From Flexithrix dorotheae DSM 6795 (GTDB lineage Bacteria > Bacteroidota > Bacteroidia > Cytophagales > Flammeovirgaceae), in assembly GCF_000379765.1 (NCBI RefSeq), contig NZ_KB903435.1:186110-250109 (forward strand): DNA of 64,000 nt. Direction: 5' to 3'. Of this stretch, positions 1-10,169 are shown one piece after another. Numbering within the stretch: position 1 is the first letter of the stretch; each line of letters opens with the position of its first letter. A model generated the notes under the pieces. The model was not told where the DNA came from. It made no database searches and was given only the letters and a program-made list of their open reading frames with translations. Position numbers and translations under genes: made by a program.

Positions 1-945
1 CTGCTTCATTTTCAGCATAGAAGTAGCACCATCATCTCCCATTCCTGTAAGCATAATTCCCAATGCTTTTTTCCCTACATATTGAGCCACTGAATCAAAC
101 AATACATTTACTGAGGGTCTGTGTCTATTCACCAGATCGCCCTGAGAAATTTTTATCCTTTTTTTACTTCCACTTTTCCAGATGGACATATGGTAATTAC
201 CTGGGGCAATATAAATGGTATTAGGCTGGATTAATTCATTGTGCTCGGCTTCTTTCACATATAACCCACTGCATTCATTTAAACTATTGGCAAAGCTGGT
301 TGTAAATTTTTCAGGCATATGCTGAACAATGAGAATAGGAGGGACCTGGTCTGGTAAATCCTCCACAATTTTTTTTATGGCAACAGTACCACCAGTTGAT
401 GCACCAATAACTATTAGAGAAGGTTTACCCTCCGAAATAATTTCCTCGGAAACTTCCCTCTGGGCAATTTCTTTCTTTGGGGTAGCTAAAACCGGGTCTT
501 TTACTTTTTTTGTAATGGGAATTTTAACCTTGGGATTCCTGGCAAAAAAAGCAGATTTTAGGGAATCGATAAATTTGATCCTATATTCTTCTCTTTGAAT
601 TTCGGTTGCAATTCTTGGCTTCGACAAAACGTTTACTGCTCCGTATTCAAGCGCTTTTAGAGCCACCTCTGCACCCTTTATCGTTTGGTTGGAGATTACT
701 ACCACAGGCATAGGGGCCTGTTTCATTATTTTTTTAAGGAAAGTAAGACCATCCATTTTTGGCATCTCTATATCCAGGGTAATCACATCAGGTTTTACCT
801 GCTGTATTTTTTGTACAGCAATATAAGGATCACTGGCTGTACCTATTACCTCAATCCCCGGATCACTTTCCAAAAGAGATTTAAAAGTTTGGCGAATAAG
901 AGAAGAATCATCTACAATTAAAACCTTAATTTTATTCAAGATCAT
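1..945 (-). CDS. cheB: CheB protein-glutamate methylesterase/deamidase (3'-truncated by window edge)
   Basis: Demethylates and deamidates chemoreceptor glutamates, giving adaptation when its receiver domain is phosphorylated by CheA. The frame opens MILNKIKVLIVDDSS and shows a receiver domain with the phospho-acceptor in TLDIEMPKMDG, a linker, and a methylesterase domain with the catalytic set visible as GASTGG (Ser), QHMPEKF (His) and LTGMGDDGA (Asp). About 315 codons are present and the reading frame is still open at base 1, so roughly the last 30-40 residues of a usual ~350-residue CheB are missing. Its ATG overlaps the cheR stop codon (ATGA), so the two are translationally coupled. It is the last visible gene of the chemosensory operon. 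Confidence 0.95.
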   Translation of the reverse strand, partial: MILNKIKVLIVDDSSLIRQTFKSLLESDPGIEVIGTASDPYIAVQKIQQVKPDVITLDIEMPKMDGLTFLKKIMKQAPMPVVVISNQTIKGAEVALKALEYGAVNVLSKPRIATEIQREEYRIKFIDSLKSAFFARNPKVKIPITKKVKDPVLATPKKEIAQREVSEEIISEGKPSLIVIGASTGGTVAIKKIVEDLPDQVPPILIVQHMPEKFTTSFANSLNECSGLYVKEAEHNELIQPNTIYIAPGNYHMSIWKSGSKKRIKISQGDLVNRHRPSVNVLFDSVAQYVGKKALGIMLTGMGDDGATSMLKMKQ

Positions 946-1817
946 ATTTTTTGATAAATAGTTGGTCTGATACTTTTTATGGGTAGATTAGTGCCTATAG
1001 CAGATTCAGAATGGCCTAAAAATAAAAATCCTCCAGGCTTTAACTTATCCACTAGTTTTTTGAGTACAGCATGCTGCGTTGGCATATCGAAATAAATAAT
1101 TACATTTCTGCAAAAAATAAAATCGAAATTTACGGGCAAATTATAATTTGAGTTATTCAGATTCAGTGCACCCAGCTTAATTCTTGAAGAAACTTCCCTG
1201 TTGTTGAATTTTAGTTGTTGTTCACCACCCTCTAAAATAGGATCAAGATATTTATCTTTTAGATGTTCAGGAAGATATTCCAATTCTTTTACCTGAAAAA
1301 CTGCCTTCGCTGCTTTTTGGAGAGAAGGAACGGAAACATCCGTGCCTATAATGTGAAAATCTGCATGATAATTTTTCTCTCTGAATTCGTTCATAATCAT
1401 GCCAATGGAATAAACTTCTTCTCCTGTTGAACAGCCAGAACTCCACACATTCAACCTTTTTTTATTTCCAGATTGCTGAAAATAAAGTGGTAGTGAATTT
1501 TTTAAAAATTCAAATTGATAGTCTTCCCTGAAAAAATAAGTTTTATGAGTAGTTACCAGATCAATAAAATTATTATACTCAATTTTAGAACTTTGCTCAA
1601 AAATAAATTTTAGATAAGACGCAAATGAGGGCTGTCCAAGAAGATGTAATCTCTTTTGCAGTCTGGATTCAATCATCATTTTCTTGGAAAAAGGGATATT
1701 TAATCCATATTTCTTTTTTAAATAATGCGCCAAGGCATAAAATTGATCATCGTTTAATTTTTTTGATTTATTCAAGTTTTGATAGTTTTCAAGATGGTTA
1801 ACCTGGACAATTGTCAT
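942..1817 (-). CDS. cheR: CheR chemoreceptor glutamate methyltransferase
   Basis: Transfers methyl groups from S-adenosylmethionine to glutamates on the MCP signalling helices, opposing CheB. The 291-residue protein has the all-alpha CheR N-terminal domain (about residues 22-85), the family motif TTHKTYFFRE at 89-98, the SAM-binding loop VWSSGCSTGEEVYS at about 124-137, FDFIFCRNVIIYFD further on, and the C-terminal FLGHSESA motif. It has no TPR extension, so it is the short constitutive type. It lies 8 bases after the REC/histidine kinase gene and overlaps the start of cheB, so it belongs to the same operon. Confidence 0.96.
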   Translation of the reverse strand: MTIVQVNHLENYQNLNKSKKLNDDQFYALAHYLKKKYGLNIPFSKKMMIESRLQKRLHLLGQPSFASYLKFIFEQSSKIEYNNFIDLVTTHKTYFFREDYQFEFLKNSLPLYFQQSGNKKRLNVWSSGCSTGEEVYSIGMIMNEFREKNYHADFHIIGTDVSVPSLQKAAKAVFQVKELEYLPEHLKDKYLDPILEGGEQQLKFNNREVSSRIKLGALNLNNSNYNLPVNFDFIFCRNVIIYFDMPTQHAVLKKLVDKLKPGGFLFLGHSESAIGTNLPIKSIRPTIYQKI

Positions 1818-1825
1818 AGTAATTA

Positions 1826-2962
1826 TTAGTTTAATGGTGTACGTTTAACTGTCATTTCCGAAACATGAAAATTTATGATTGCTCTTGTAAATAAATTTTT
1901 TTCACTTTGAATGTGCAGTTTCCATCCCAATTGTTCAAAAGCAATTTTGCTGATAAATAACCCAAGTCCGTTACCTTTTGAATATTCATCTCCTATAAAA
2001 AACATATCAAATATTTTATTTTGATATTTATCCTTTATACCAGAGCCATTGTCCTGAATAACAAGAGCCTTCGCCTGATCCAATTTTGCGATTTCGATAT
2101 TAACTCTACCCTCCCCATTTAGGGATTTTGAGGCGTAGAATACAGCATTATCAATAATGGGAATCAAGCCATTTTTAAAAATTTCACGATCAGCAAATAA
2201 ATCCACATCTGGAGTAATATCAATATTTATTTGTACTCCTCCCAGAACACTGTGCGTTTCATCTAATATTTCGCGAATTAAGTCATGGAGATTAAATATA
2301 GATGGACATGGTTCATTCGATCTGATATTTCCAATAATGGCCAGTTGTTCATTAACCGATTCTATCCGGTTAACTGATTGATTTATCTTTTGGAAGTAAA
2401 CATTTTCCAATACTTCCGGGAAATCCCGTCCTAAAAGGTTGATTAAGCCCTGAATGGAGCAAATAGGAGAGCGAATCTTATGAGATGTTTGGTAAAAGTA
2501 ATGTTGTAAATCGCTTTCAATTTCAATTAATCGTTCTCTTTTATCTTCTAAATCCTTTTTGAGTTGCTTTTTTTCTGATTGTAACAGTTTGCCTTTTTGG
2601 CTCAATCTTATTTGAGTGAATACCCGGGCAATCATTTCTACTTTATTGAAAGGTTTCAAAATATAATCAGAAGCACCAACTTTCAGTCCTTCATCTAGAT
2701 TTTTTATATCCGAGGTGAGAAGCAGTACAGGAATATGTCCATAAAAATCAAGTTTTTTTATCCTTCTGCATAATTTTAACCCATTATGATCGGGCAAATG
2801 AATATCAAGAATAATTAAATCGTAGGCTCCATTTATAAGTTTTTCAATTCCGGAATGGCCATCTGCAGCAAAATCGACTAAACAGTCTCTGGGTTCGAGA
2901 ATTTCCCTTACCGCATTAAAGACACTTTTCATGTCATCAATAACCAAAATTTTATACGCCAT
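1826..2962 (-). CDS. Receiver-histidine kinase protein (REC + HisKA-like + HATPase) in che operon
   Basis: A 378-residue soluble signalling protein with the receiver domain first: IDD at 8-10, phospho-acceptor Asp53 in ILDIHLPD, and conserved Lys103 in LKPFN. A coiled linker (about 120-150) follows, then an H-box-like segment QTSHKIRSPI with candidate phospho-His161, then an ATPase domain with DNAVFYASK (N-box), DNGSGI and GNGLGLFISK (G-boxes). There is no membrane segment or sensor domain, so input is probably phosphate from CheA or another kinase through the receiver. It sits between cheA (7 bases away) and cheR, an unusual place for a separate kinase. It could act as a phosphate sink or link chemosensing to another output; no output regulator is seen in the window. 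Confidence 0.88.
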   Translation of the reverse strand: MAYKILVIDDMKSVFNAVREILEPRDCLVDFAADGHSGIEKLINGAYDLIILDIHLPDHNGLKLCRRIKKLDFYGHIPVLLLTSDIKNLDEGLKVGASDYILKPFNKVEMIARVFTQIRLSQKGKLLQSEKKQLKKDLEDKRERLIEIESDLQHYFYQTSHKIRSPICSIQGLINLLGRDFPEVLENVYFQKINQSVNRIESVNEQLAIIGNIRSNEPCPSIFNLHDLIREILDETHSVLGGVQINIDITPDVDLFADREIFKNGLIPIIDNAVFYASKSLNGEGRVNIEIAKLDQAKALVIQDNGSGIKDKYQNKIFDMFFIGDEYSKGNGLGLFISKIAFEQLGWKLHIQSEKNLFTRAIINFHVSEMTVKRTPLN

Positions 2963-2969
2963 TGAATAC

Positions 2970-4988
2970 TTAATTTTGGAGTTTTAATGCATTTAATAAT
3001 AAGGCTGTACTCCCGTCACCCAGTATGGAAGCGCCTGAAAAACAATCCACTGATTTTAGTAATTCATTTAGGGGTTTGTATACAGTTTGCAACTTGCCAA
3101 TAATGCCATCTACCACCACCGCTATTTTGGTATCATTCTTATTGATCACCACTACAGTTTCATTTTTGGGGAAATCTTTTTTTCCAAAAAATTCCCTGAG
3201 CGAAACAAATGGGGTCAATTGCCCATTAAACTGAATTTGCCTGCTTTTCTTTTCGAATAATTCCTCGTGCTCTGCTACATAGCAATATTCTACTTCGCTA
3301 ATAGGAATTAAATATTTTTGCTCAGAAACATTAACCACAAGGGTATCAAGTACGGTGAGGGTGAGAGGTAAGCGTATGGTAAATATTGCTCCTAAGCCTT
3401 TTTCAGTTTCTATTTCCACTTCTCCTCTTAAGGAAGAAATTTCCTTTTTCACTACATCCATCCCCACACCTCTTCCACTAATTTTTGAGACGTTTTCTGC
3501 TGTAGAAAAGCCCGGGAAAAATATTACATTTAGTAATTCCTTGTCAGAATATTCCTTATGCTTATTTAAAATTCCTTTTTCAATACCTTTTTGCCTGATT
3601 TTCTCCAAATCAAATCCTTTCCCATCATCCTGAATTTGAATAAAAACATGATCTCCACTATTAAATGAGGAAAATTTGAGCAGTCCTTTTTTTTCTTTAT
3701 TGTGCTGAAGTCTTTCTTCCGGAGTTTCAAGTCCGTGGTCGATGGCATTTCTTATAATGTGCATTAGAGGCGCTTCAATGGCATTAATCATACCCCTGTC
3801 CAGTTCGGTATCAAGACCATCCGTTATAAATTCTACTTCTTTCCCAAGATCTTTGGAAATCGTCCGGATTAACCTTTGGAGTTTTACTTTAATGATATTA
3901 AGTGGAACAAGTCTGATGTTAAATGCAGAATCCCTTAACTTTAAAGTAAGCCTTTCCAGTTTTTCTATAGCTTCATTCAGTTTGTGATTTTTCTGGTCCT
4001 GCATTAAATGCTGAAGTTCTGAACGAAAAGTAACCATTTCACTGACAATATTGATCAGGGAATCTAATTTTTCAGTGGATACATTTACATGGCCATTTTT
4101 TCTCTTTTTACCCGAAACAATTTCTATGGTGTCTTCTTTTTCCTCTTGTCTCATTTCTTTGAGCTCAGCAGAAATCTCCACAGCCTCTTTTTTTGCCTGT
4201 GTATGGAATAAATCCGGTATCCACTTGGTAAACTTCTCCACCCTGATTTCAATTTCTTTTTCACTCAGTTTTATGGAATCGCTATAAGGAGGAATGGATA
4301 AATCGGCTTTACTCCTAATGGGAATAATTTTAAATTCATCTCCCTTTAAGAACATAAAAATATCCTTAATCTCATCAGGTTCATCTTCAGTAGCTATTAA
4401 TAATTCGAAAAAACTAACCAGTTTTTTATCGGCCAACTGCTGTTCAAGAGGGACAGTTTCATTATGGATAATTGTTTCTGAATTACCCAACTCCTCAACT
4501 TCTTCAAGTATAGCCTGAATTTTTATTCCCCTTTTAAAGATATTCTCTCCAGGTTTTAAAATTACTATATAAGCACTTGAAGACCTGGCTTTAATTTCCT
4601 GATTAATGTTAGAAGATTCTTTACTCTGACTACTGTCACAAAGTGTTTGGATATCGCCAACTATCTTTTCTATTTCATTCCGGGCGTTTTTCCCATCGAT
4701 CAGATCAATAAATACATCAACAGAGTGGAGGGTAAGGTCCAAAATAAAATCATCCTGATCGATAATACCATCCCTGATATCCGAGTAAAGGTATTCCATT
4801 TCATGTGAAAGCCTCTCTATATCCTCATAACCAAATAATCCAGCGCTTCCTTTAAGTGTATGTAAATACCTGTATACATTATTAATCTCCTCAGGATTAT
4901 TGGGAGACTCCTGTAATTCCATTAAGGATTGTTCCAGGTTTTTTAGAATTTCTTTAACCTCTACTATGTATTCCTGTTGAAGATCCAT
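2970..4988 (-). CDS. cheA: CheA chemotaxis histidine kinase
   Basis: Central kinase of the chemosensory array; it autophosphorylates on a histidine phosphotransfer (Hpt) domain and passes phosphate to CheY and CheB. The 672 residues show Hpt at 1-105 with phospho-His43 in YLHTLKGSAG, a variable P2-like region, a dimerisation helix pair at about 300-360, the ATPase domain with IIRNAIDHGLE, DDGKGFD and GRGVGMDVV, and a C-terminal CheW-like domain starting near TLTVLDTLVV. Length matches ordinary CheA. It starts 2 bases after the CheY stop. Its product should bind the CheW and MCP of the same operon. Confidence 0.96.
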   Translation of the reverse strand: MDLQQEYIVEVKEILKNLEQSLMELQESPNNPEEINNVYRYLHTLKGSAGLFGYEDIERLSHEMEYLYSDIRDGIIDQDDFILDLTLHSVDVFIDLIDGKNARNEIEKIVGDIQTLCDSSQSKESSNINQEIKARSSSAYIVILKPGENIFKRGIKIQAILEEVEELGNSETIIHNETVPLEQQLADKKLVSFFELLIATEDEPDEIKDIFMFLKGDEFKIIPIRSKADLSIPPYSDSIKLSEKEIEIRVEKFTKWIPDLFHTQAKKEAVEISAELKEMRQEEKEDTIEIVSGKKRKNGHVNVSTEKLDSLINIVSEMVTFRSELQHLMQDQKNHKLNEAIEKLERLTLKLRDSAFNIRLVPLNIIKVKLQRLIRTISKDLGKEVEFITDGLDTELDRGMINAIEAPLMHIIRNAIDHGLETPEERLQHNKEKKGLLKFSSFNSGDHVFIQIQDDGKGFDLEKIRQKGIEKGILNKHKEYSDKELLNVIFFPGFSTAENVSKISGRGVGMDVVKKEISSLRGEVEIETEKGLGAIFTIRLPLTLTVLDTLVVNVSEQKYLIPISEVEYCYVAEHEELFEKKSRQIQFNGQLTPFVSLREFFGKKDFPKNETVVVINKNDTKIAVVVDGIIGKLQTVYKPLNELLKSVDCFSGASILGDGSTALLLNALKLQN

Positions 4989-4990
4989 TC

Positions 4991-5356
4991 TTATTTTAGA
5001 GCTCGGTTTACAATTTTAAGAAATCCATCTGCCTGAAAAGGCTTTTTTATCCATGCAGTAATATCCTCATCCAATGCTTTTTGAATTTTCTCTTCTTTTA
5101 CCTCAGTAGTAAGAAGTAAAATGGGGATATAAGAATAATGTTCATTTTTCCTGACCTCGCTTATCAACTCAGCCCCATCCATATTCGGCATATTGTAATC
5201 CGTAATCAAGAGGTCCAGATCCTGCCCATCGAAGTGTTGTAAGGCTTCTTGTCCATCTGCGGCTTCTAAAATTGAATACCCTGCTTTACTCAATAAATTC
5301 ACTATAATTTTTCTGGACACATTAAAGTCCTCAGCAACAACTATTTTCTTGCTCAT
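4991..5356 (-). CDS. cheY: CheY-like single-domain response regulator
   Basis: Stand-alone receiver, the probable diffusible output of the CheA in this operon. I place the start at the internal ATG reading MSKKIVVAEDFN, because an upstream ATG adds nine residues with no homology and would overlap the cheW stop by 11 bases. From that start the acidic pair is at 10-11 region, the phospho-acceptor is Asp53 in LLITDYNMPNMDG, the Thr switch is in LLLTTE, and the Lys is in WIKKPF. About 121 residues, typical of CheY. No flagellar genes are in the window, so the target may be gliding, pili or another process. Confidence 0.92.
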   Translation of the reverse strand: MSKKIVVAEDFNVSRKIIVNLLSKAGYSILEAADGQEALQHFDGQDLDLLITDYNMPNMDGAELISEVRKNEHYSYIPILLLTTEVKEEKIQKALDEDITAWIKKPFQADGFLKIVNRALK

Positions 5357-5372
5357 GTCTGTATTTATTTTA

Positions 5373-5831
5373 TTACTGAACAAGTTCAGCTAATTCTCTT
5401 TTAAAAATTTTCTTTGCACTCAGAATCATATAAAAATGTTCATTCGATTTATACATTCCATCGAGGGTATTGGTATCAAATCCCATGTTTTCCAAAGGCG
5501 GAGCCTGAATCTCTGAAGACGAAATATGTACTACATCCAACACATCATCGATAATTACCCCCACCTGAATATCTCCTTCATCATTATTAATTTCTAAGAT
5601 AATCACCTTGCTTTTATCATGAATGGGTGTTTTTCCAAGATCAATCTTTTTAGCAAGATCCACTACGGGCACCACATTTCCCTCCAGATTTATAGCCCCT
5701 GAAATAAATTCTGGTGCTTTGGGAATACGAATTAAATTTTCCAGGTTTATCACTCTAAGGACATTCTCTACCGAGATTCCAAAGAATTCTTTCTGTAATG
5801 AAAACAATAAACCGTGTATATCATTTTTCAT
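5373..5831 (-). CDS. cheW: CheW coupling protein
   Basis: SH3-like scaffold that couples the chemoreceptor to CheA in the signalling array. The 152 residues are a single CheW domain: opening LLFSLQKEFFGISVENVLRVI, the conserved core RIPKAPEFISGAINLEGNVVPVVDL, and a C-terminal VGVIIDDVLDVVHI segment. There is no fusion to a receiver. The gene follows the MCP gene by 14 bases and precedes cheY, a tight operon that implies a dedicated receptor-CheW-CheA unit. Confidence 0.95.
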   Translation of the reverse strand: MKNDIHGLLFSLQKEFFGISVENVLRVINLENLIRIPKAPEFISGAINLEGNVVPVVDLAKKIDLGKTPIHDKSKVIILEINNDEGDIQVGVIIDDVLDVVHISSSEIQAPPLENMGFDTNTLDGMYKSNEHFYMILSAKKIFKRELAELVQ

Positions 5832-5845
5832 AATTTGATTCCGGT

Positions 5846-7987
5846 TTATTTGGTTGAATTTAAATTGTCATCACCCTGTTCTTCATCATCCATCATTATT
5901 TTTCCTGAAAACCCATTTTCATTATCAAAATCATCCAGTTCAATGGTTGGTCCTCCACCCAGATTATGAGTATTTTCGCTTTTTAAACTTTTAGTCTGGG
6001 TGTATTCTTCAGTTCCAGGTTGATCTCCTAAAATTGCCTTCAATTGTTCAATCTGGTTAATTATTTGTTCCCGTTTAAAGGTTGACTCATCCTTTTTATC
6101 CAATTTGAAGAAGGAAACTGTAGTTTTCAGTTGCTCTGCCTGATTGTTGAAGTTATTTGAAGCAGACGCTAATTCTTCAGAGGAAGAGGCATTTTGCTGA
6201 GTTACCTGATTAAGTTGTGTAAGTGCTGCATTGATTTGTTCTGCTCCAGATCTTTGTTCTGAACTGGAATTTGAGATTTCACTTACCAACTGGAATGATT
6301 TTTCTACATCCGGAGCCAGTTCATCCAAAAGCTGATCAGAGTGTTTAGCCTCCTTAATGCAATTTTTAGAAAGATTAATAATGCCCTCTGCAGATTGCTG
6401 GCTTCTTTCAGCAAGTTTCCTTACTTCACTGGCTACTACAGCGAATCCTTTCCCATGCTCACCAGCCCTGGCAGCTTCTACGGCTGCATTTATAGCCAAT
6501 AAATTGGTTTTATCTGCAATTTCATTTATGATTTCAATATTGTCAGTAATTTCCTTTATGGCATCGAAAGTCAATTTAGTAGCATTTTTTACCTGAGCCA
6601 TTTTGTTGGCAGCCTCTTGTGACATCTCTCTCGCCTGAGAAGCATTTTCAGCATTCTGGTTGATATTTCCTACCATTTGTTCTACTGAAGAGGAAATTTG
6701 TTCCAGTGAACTTGCTTGTTCTGTGGCTCCCTGGGCCACTGCATGTGAGCTCCTGTTTATTTCCATAGAACCAATAGTGATTTCATCAGCACCCCGGGTA
6801 ATATTATTCACGATATCTATCAGTTTCCGGATCATATTTTTTAAAGCACTATCAAGCTGGCCATTATCAAGTTTAGCATCCGCGGTTGACTTGGCACTGT
6901 GAAGGTTTCCACTAGCCACCAGATTCGCCACCACAATACTATCGTTCAGGCTATCGATTAATTCATTCATTGAAACCTGAGTTTCACCTAATTCATCATT
7001 ACTCTTAACTTTAAGATGGACCGGAATGACACCTTCAGCCAACATAAGTGCAGCCTCCTGGATAGATAAAATATTATCGGTAAGCCATTTTGAAAAACGC
7101 ATCGCTATGATTATTCCCAACCCTAACTGTATAAAAAACACAATAAAAAATGTCAACAAGGTCTGGAAAGTAATTTCTTCAGTTTTAGCTTCAATTACCT
7201 CCTCAAGGTCCTGAATCATTGGCTCTATTTTATGAATATATGCCCTCATATCACCTTTCAATCCACTGTTCTGATCAAAACCAATTGCTTTTTCTGCATT
7301 TACCACCGCATGGAATTTTTCCTGGTAGATATCCAGCTTTTCTTTCAGTTGCTTATTTTTGGAGGAGGAATTTAATTCAGACTCAAAAGCAGCTATTTCC
7401 TTATCGAATTTTTCCACATATTTCAGGTCGTTTCTTAAGAAAAAATCTTTCTCATGCCTCCTGAGGGTAAGCATTCTTACATTGTTGAATTTTAAATTTG
7501 ATTTTTCTATGGAATGGATAGCCGATCGTAAAGCCCCTTCATCACCGTAATCTTTAAATCCTCTGGTGCGGTACGCATCCACTATTTTACGGAAGGTCTG
7601 ATCATATCCGGCAAGATTTTCTTTCAGAGCCGATAATTCCTTGTTGATCATTAATTTCTCTGCCCAATCATTTTTTCCAAGAATGGTTAACAATGAATCC
7701 TGATCATTTATGTAAGCATTTATAGAGGATAAATATTTACTTTCCCCGCTTTTCATAAAACTTTCACTGGAGGTTTCTCTAAGAAAAAAGTCCTTTTCTG
7801 CTTTTCTCATTTTAAGTACAATTTCGTTCACCGACATGAAACCTTCTTTCATTTGGCGGATTTCCAAAATCCTGTTTATTGAGAAATAACCTAATCCTGC
7901 CAGCACACTGGAAAAAAGTAAAACCGCTCCAAACGCAAGCAAAAGTTTTCCTTTGATTTTGCTAAAAAGTAATTTTTTAAGTTTCAT
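5846..7987 (-). CDS. Methyl-accepting chemotaxis protein with HBM-like sensor domain
   Basis: Transmembrane chemoreceptor of 713 residues and first gene of the che operon. Visible order: N-terminal membrane helix (about 12-34); a periplasmic helical domain of about 230 residues with two copies of the motif EKDFFLR (in [11 protein letters not shown] and [12 protein letters not shown]), characteristic of HBM (helical bimodular) sensors; a second membrane helix near 275-297; HAMP; and a long coiled-coil signalling domain. The hairpin tip is canonical ([20 protein letters not shown]). A tail of about 70 acidic and polar residues follows the signalling helices. HBM domains in other bacteria bind small organic acids; the ligand here is unknown. 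The 91-base gap to the upstream porin holds no clear terminator. Confidence 0.94.
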   Translation of the reverse strand: MKLKKLLFSKIKGKLLLAFGAVLLFSSVLAGLGYFSINRILEIRQMKEGFMSVNEIVLKMRKAEKDFFLRETSSESFMKSGESKYLSSINAYINDQDSLLTILGKNDWAEKLMINKELSALKENLAGYDQTFRKIVDAYRTRGFKDYGDEGALRSAIHSIEKSNLKFNNVRMLTLRRHEKDFFLRNDLKYVEKFDKEIAAFESELNSSSKNKQLKEKLDIYQEKFHAVVNAEKAIGFDQNSGLKGDMRAYIHKIEPMIQDLEEVIEAKTEEITFQTLLTFFIVFFIQLGLGIIIAMRFSKWLTDNILSIQEAALMLAEGVIPVHLKVKSNDELGETQVSMNELIDSLNDSIVVANLVASGNLHSAKSTADAKLDNGQLDSALKNMIRKLIDIVNNITRGADEITIGSMEINRSSHAVAQGATEQASSLEQISSSVEQMVGNINQNAENASQAREMSQEAANKMAQVKNATKLTFDAIKEITDNIEIINEIADKTNLLAINAAVEAARAGEHGKGFAVVASEVRKLAERSQQSAEGIINLSKNCIKEAKHSDQLLDELAPDVEKSFQLVSEISNSSSEQRSGAEQINAALTQLNQVTQQNASSSEELASASNNFNNQAEQLKTTVSFFKLDKKDESTFKREQIINQIEQLKAILGDQPGTEEYTQTKSLKSENTHNLGGGPTIELDDFDNENGFSGKIMMDDEEQGDDNLNSTK

Positions 7988-8078
7988 TTTTTATGATTTA
8001 ACCGATAATTGTTGATTTTTTTAAATCCTATTTGAACAATTGTAGATTTTTATAACATAGGGTTGATTAACAGATGGT

Positions 8079-9248
8079 TTAAAATGGAGAAAACTCTACC
8101 TGAAATCTATACATGAACATTTCCGGAGAACCTTCCTCCTGAATAATTGTGGCATCTGTCTGTACTTTCAAAGCATGGCCTACAATGTATTTGGACAAAC
8201 AAATTGTATATTGTTTGTTTTGGCTCCTTTGGGTAATTTCAAGAGGAGTAACATCGGTATACCTGGCTGCCAATTCAAGATTATTTTTAAATAAATAACC
8301 TGCCTGGGCATTCACACCTGTTCCCACATAAAAAGGCTCCAAAGTCACCTCTGCAACAGGTTCTACATTGTCAATGTCAATTGAGTTTTTATTAACATAC
8401 TCCACAAGCGCAGAAAATCCATTATATTTAAAGTGCGCATCCGCAAACCATGTTTGAAGTGTTTTTTCCTGTTCCACAAAGTCTCCCTTCTGTCCTCTCT
8501 CACGGGAAGCTCTCTGATTGTAGTCATGGGCTATGGACAGCATTAATTTGGGGCTCTCTTCCCTTAACAAATCGGATTCTGAATATTCCTTTTTCCCTGT
8601 AAAAGGGCCAAAAGGAAGCCATTCTATTCTATTGGTGAAATCATATCCGCCTTTGTTATCCACAGTGATATTTCTCCCTTCTCCGGTAGAAACGGCTCCC
8701 TTGTACCTGAAATTCGGGGAATTATAATGTAACTGGATACCAATATCCCTGTCAATATTATACCTGGAATTTAACCGGCTACGGTCAACGAACTGAAGAT
8801 TCGCAGAAGAAACTACCCTTTCTATATTTCCCGGTAACTTGGTTTGACCAAACCAAACACTCCATTTGCCATAAAAATTATATTTTAAAACGGCATCAAG
8901 AATAATATTGGCAGAATTCCCAGTTTCCGCCAGGTCTGCTCCACCAATATCTCTATTGGATAGTCCTAATTCTATTTTGTAAGTTAATTTGGGGGAGTAA
9001 GCAAAACCAGAAAATTTCAGCCTGGCCCTTCTAATTAAAAATTTGTCGGTATAATCCTGAGTTTGAGTATTGAGTACCCCTGCGTAAAGACTTTGAGTTC
9101 TAAAACCAAATTTTACAGCAAAAGAAGAGTCTGCTGCAACTACTTTTATTCCTTTTCCGAATTTGTTGTTAGTTTTATCCTGAGCATGGATTTTGAATGA
9201 ATATATCAGCATAAAGGCTAATAGCCCTATTAAAGGTGATTTAAACAT
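8079..9248 (-). CDS. Phosphate-selective porin O/P family outer-membrane protein
   Basis: Outer-membrane beta-barrel, 389 residues, resembling the OprO/OprP family common in Bacteroidota. It has a cleavable signal peptide (about 1-22, ending in IHAQD), alternating hydrophobic strands through the length, segments such as RRARLKFSGFAYSPKLTYKI and the YRFQVEFSPF C-terminus with the terminal Phe expected of barrels. In this phylum such porins are often linked to phosphate or polyphosphate but specificity cannot be read from sequence. It lies upstream of and on the same strand as the chemosensory operon, 91 bases away, so co-transcription is possible. Confidence 0.85.
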   Translation of the reverse strand: MFKSPLIGLLAFMLIYSFKIHAQDKTNNKFGKGIKVVAADSSFAVKFGFRTQSLYAGVLNTQTQDYTDKFLIRRARLKFSGFAYSPKLTYKIELGLSNRDIGGADLAETGNSANIILDAVLKYNFYGKWSVWFGQTKLPGNIERVVSSANLQFVDRSRLNSRYNIDRDIGIQLHYNSPNFRYKGAVSTGEGRNITVDNKGGYDFTNRIEWLPFGPFTGKKEYSESDLLREESPKLMLSIAHDYNQRASRERGQKGDFVEQEKTLQTWFADAHFKYNGFSALVEYVNKNSIDIDNVEPVAEVTLEPFYVGTGVNAQAGYLFKNNLELAARYTDVTPLEITQRSQNKQYTICLSKYIVGHALKVQTDATIIQEEGSPEMFMYRFQVEFSPF

Positions 9249-10169
9249 CTGAAGTTATTTTTAGTTGAATTTTATGTTAACCAAGTCTATTAACCTTAAA
9301 GATTTATTAATATTTTGTTCATATAGTAATTATTCGCAAATTGAAGAATTTTTTATCTAAATACAGGAAAAATACTCCCTCAAGCTTAAGGAGTGGGATT
9401 TTTGGATTTTTTCAGAGAATGGTACATCACCAAATTAAGTTAAGGCGTATTCTTTGAATTGTACAATTTTTATGGTTCGACCAAGAAAAAGAATCTGGTT
9501 TTTAAATTTTGCAAATGGTTATTTGCAATTTGGATGTGAATAATAATTTTTTCTAAATTAACTGACTATTTGTTCCTTATAACCAGCTTAAAATCAATAC
9601 TTTATTTTTAGTTTCCAAAACAGTTAGCCAAAACGTTAAGTATTATGAGAGAAAAATAAATTATTTCTTCGTGTACTCATTTTTATTTTCTTATAATGCT
9701 ATATTTATCCCAGCGCATTCATTTGTACTAAATTCATTTTGAGAATATTTTACTGCTTGCATACAATGATCCGGAAACTCTGAATAATAGATATTAAAGG
9801 TTTTTGGTACTCCGACTTTAAAATGTTGAATATAGCCATTGTATAATAATATTTTACACTTTTACTAATGATTAGACCTGGTGATTTGATTTAACTACAC
9901 CTTTTAAAGGAGCTTTTCCACCCCGGAACGGGACCCACTTCTGGACCTATAACAAACCAACTTTTTCAGCAAAATTCCCCAGGCTTTGGACCTGGATAAG
10001 CGGCTTCAGTCCATCATCCCTTGGATTACTCCATTCCATCAGCTATATTCATTATTATAAGATTTTTTGGAAAAAACAGCCAGGTTTAAGGTTGGTTTTC
10101 GAAATAATTAAACTTTAAAAATGCGCTTAATTTATACTTTCGTTTCCACCCCAAACCTAAAGAACCGAA
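9249..10169. other. Long intergenic region, no intact gene
   Basis: About 920 bases between divergent genes. It is AT-rich except for about 9910-10110, which is more GC-rich and open in one plus-strand frame (near PPRNGTHFWTYNKP) for about 70 codons without a start codon, ending at a stop near 10110. I cannot assign it and it may be a decayed element. A small hairpin (ACTCC..GGAGT) at about 9370-9392 is followed on the minus strand by a short T-run and may be a weak terminator. Promoters for the porin and the WYL regulator must lie here, but I see no strong consensus. Confidence 0.5.

Noticed and set aside
685-921. Frame antisense to cheB
   Set aside because: The opposite strand has unmistakable CheB motifs.
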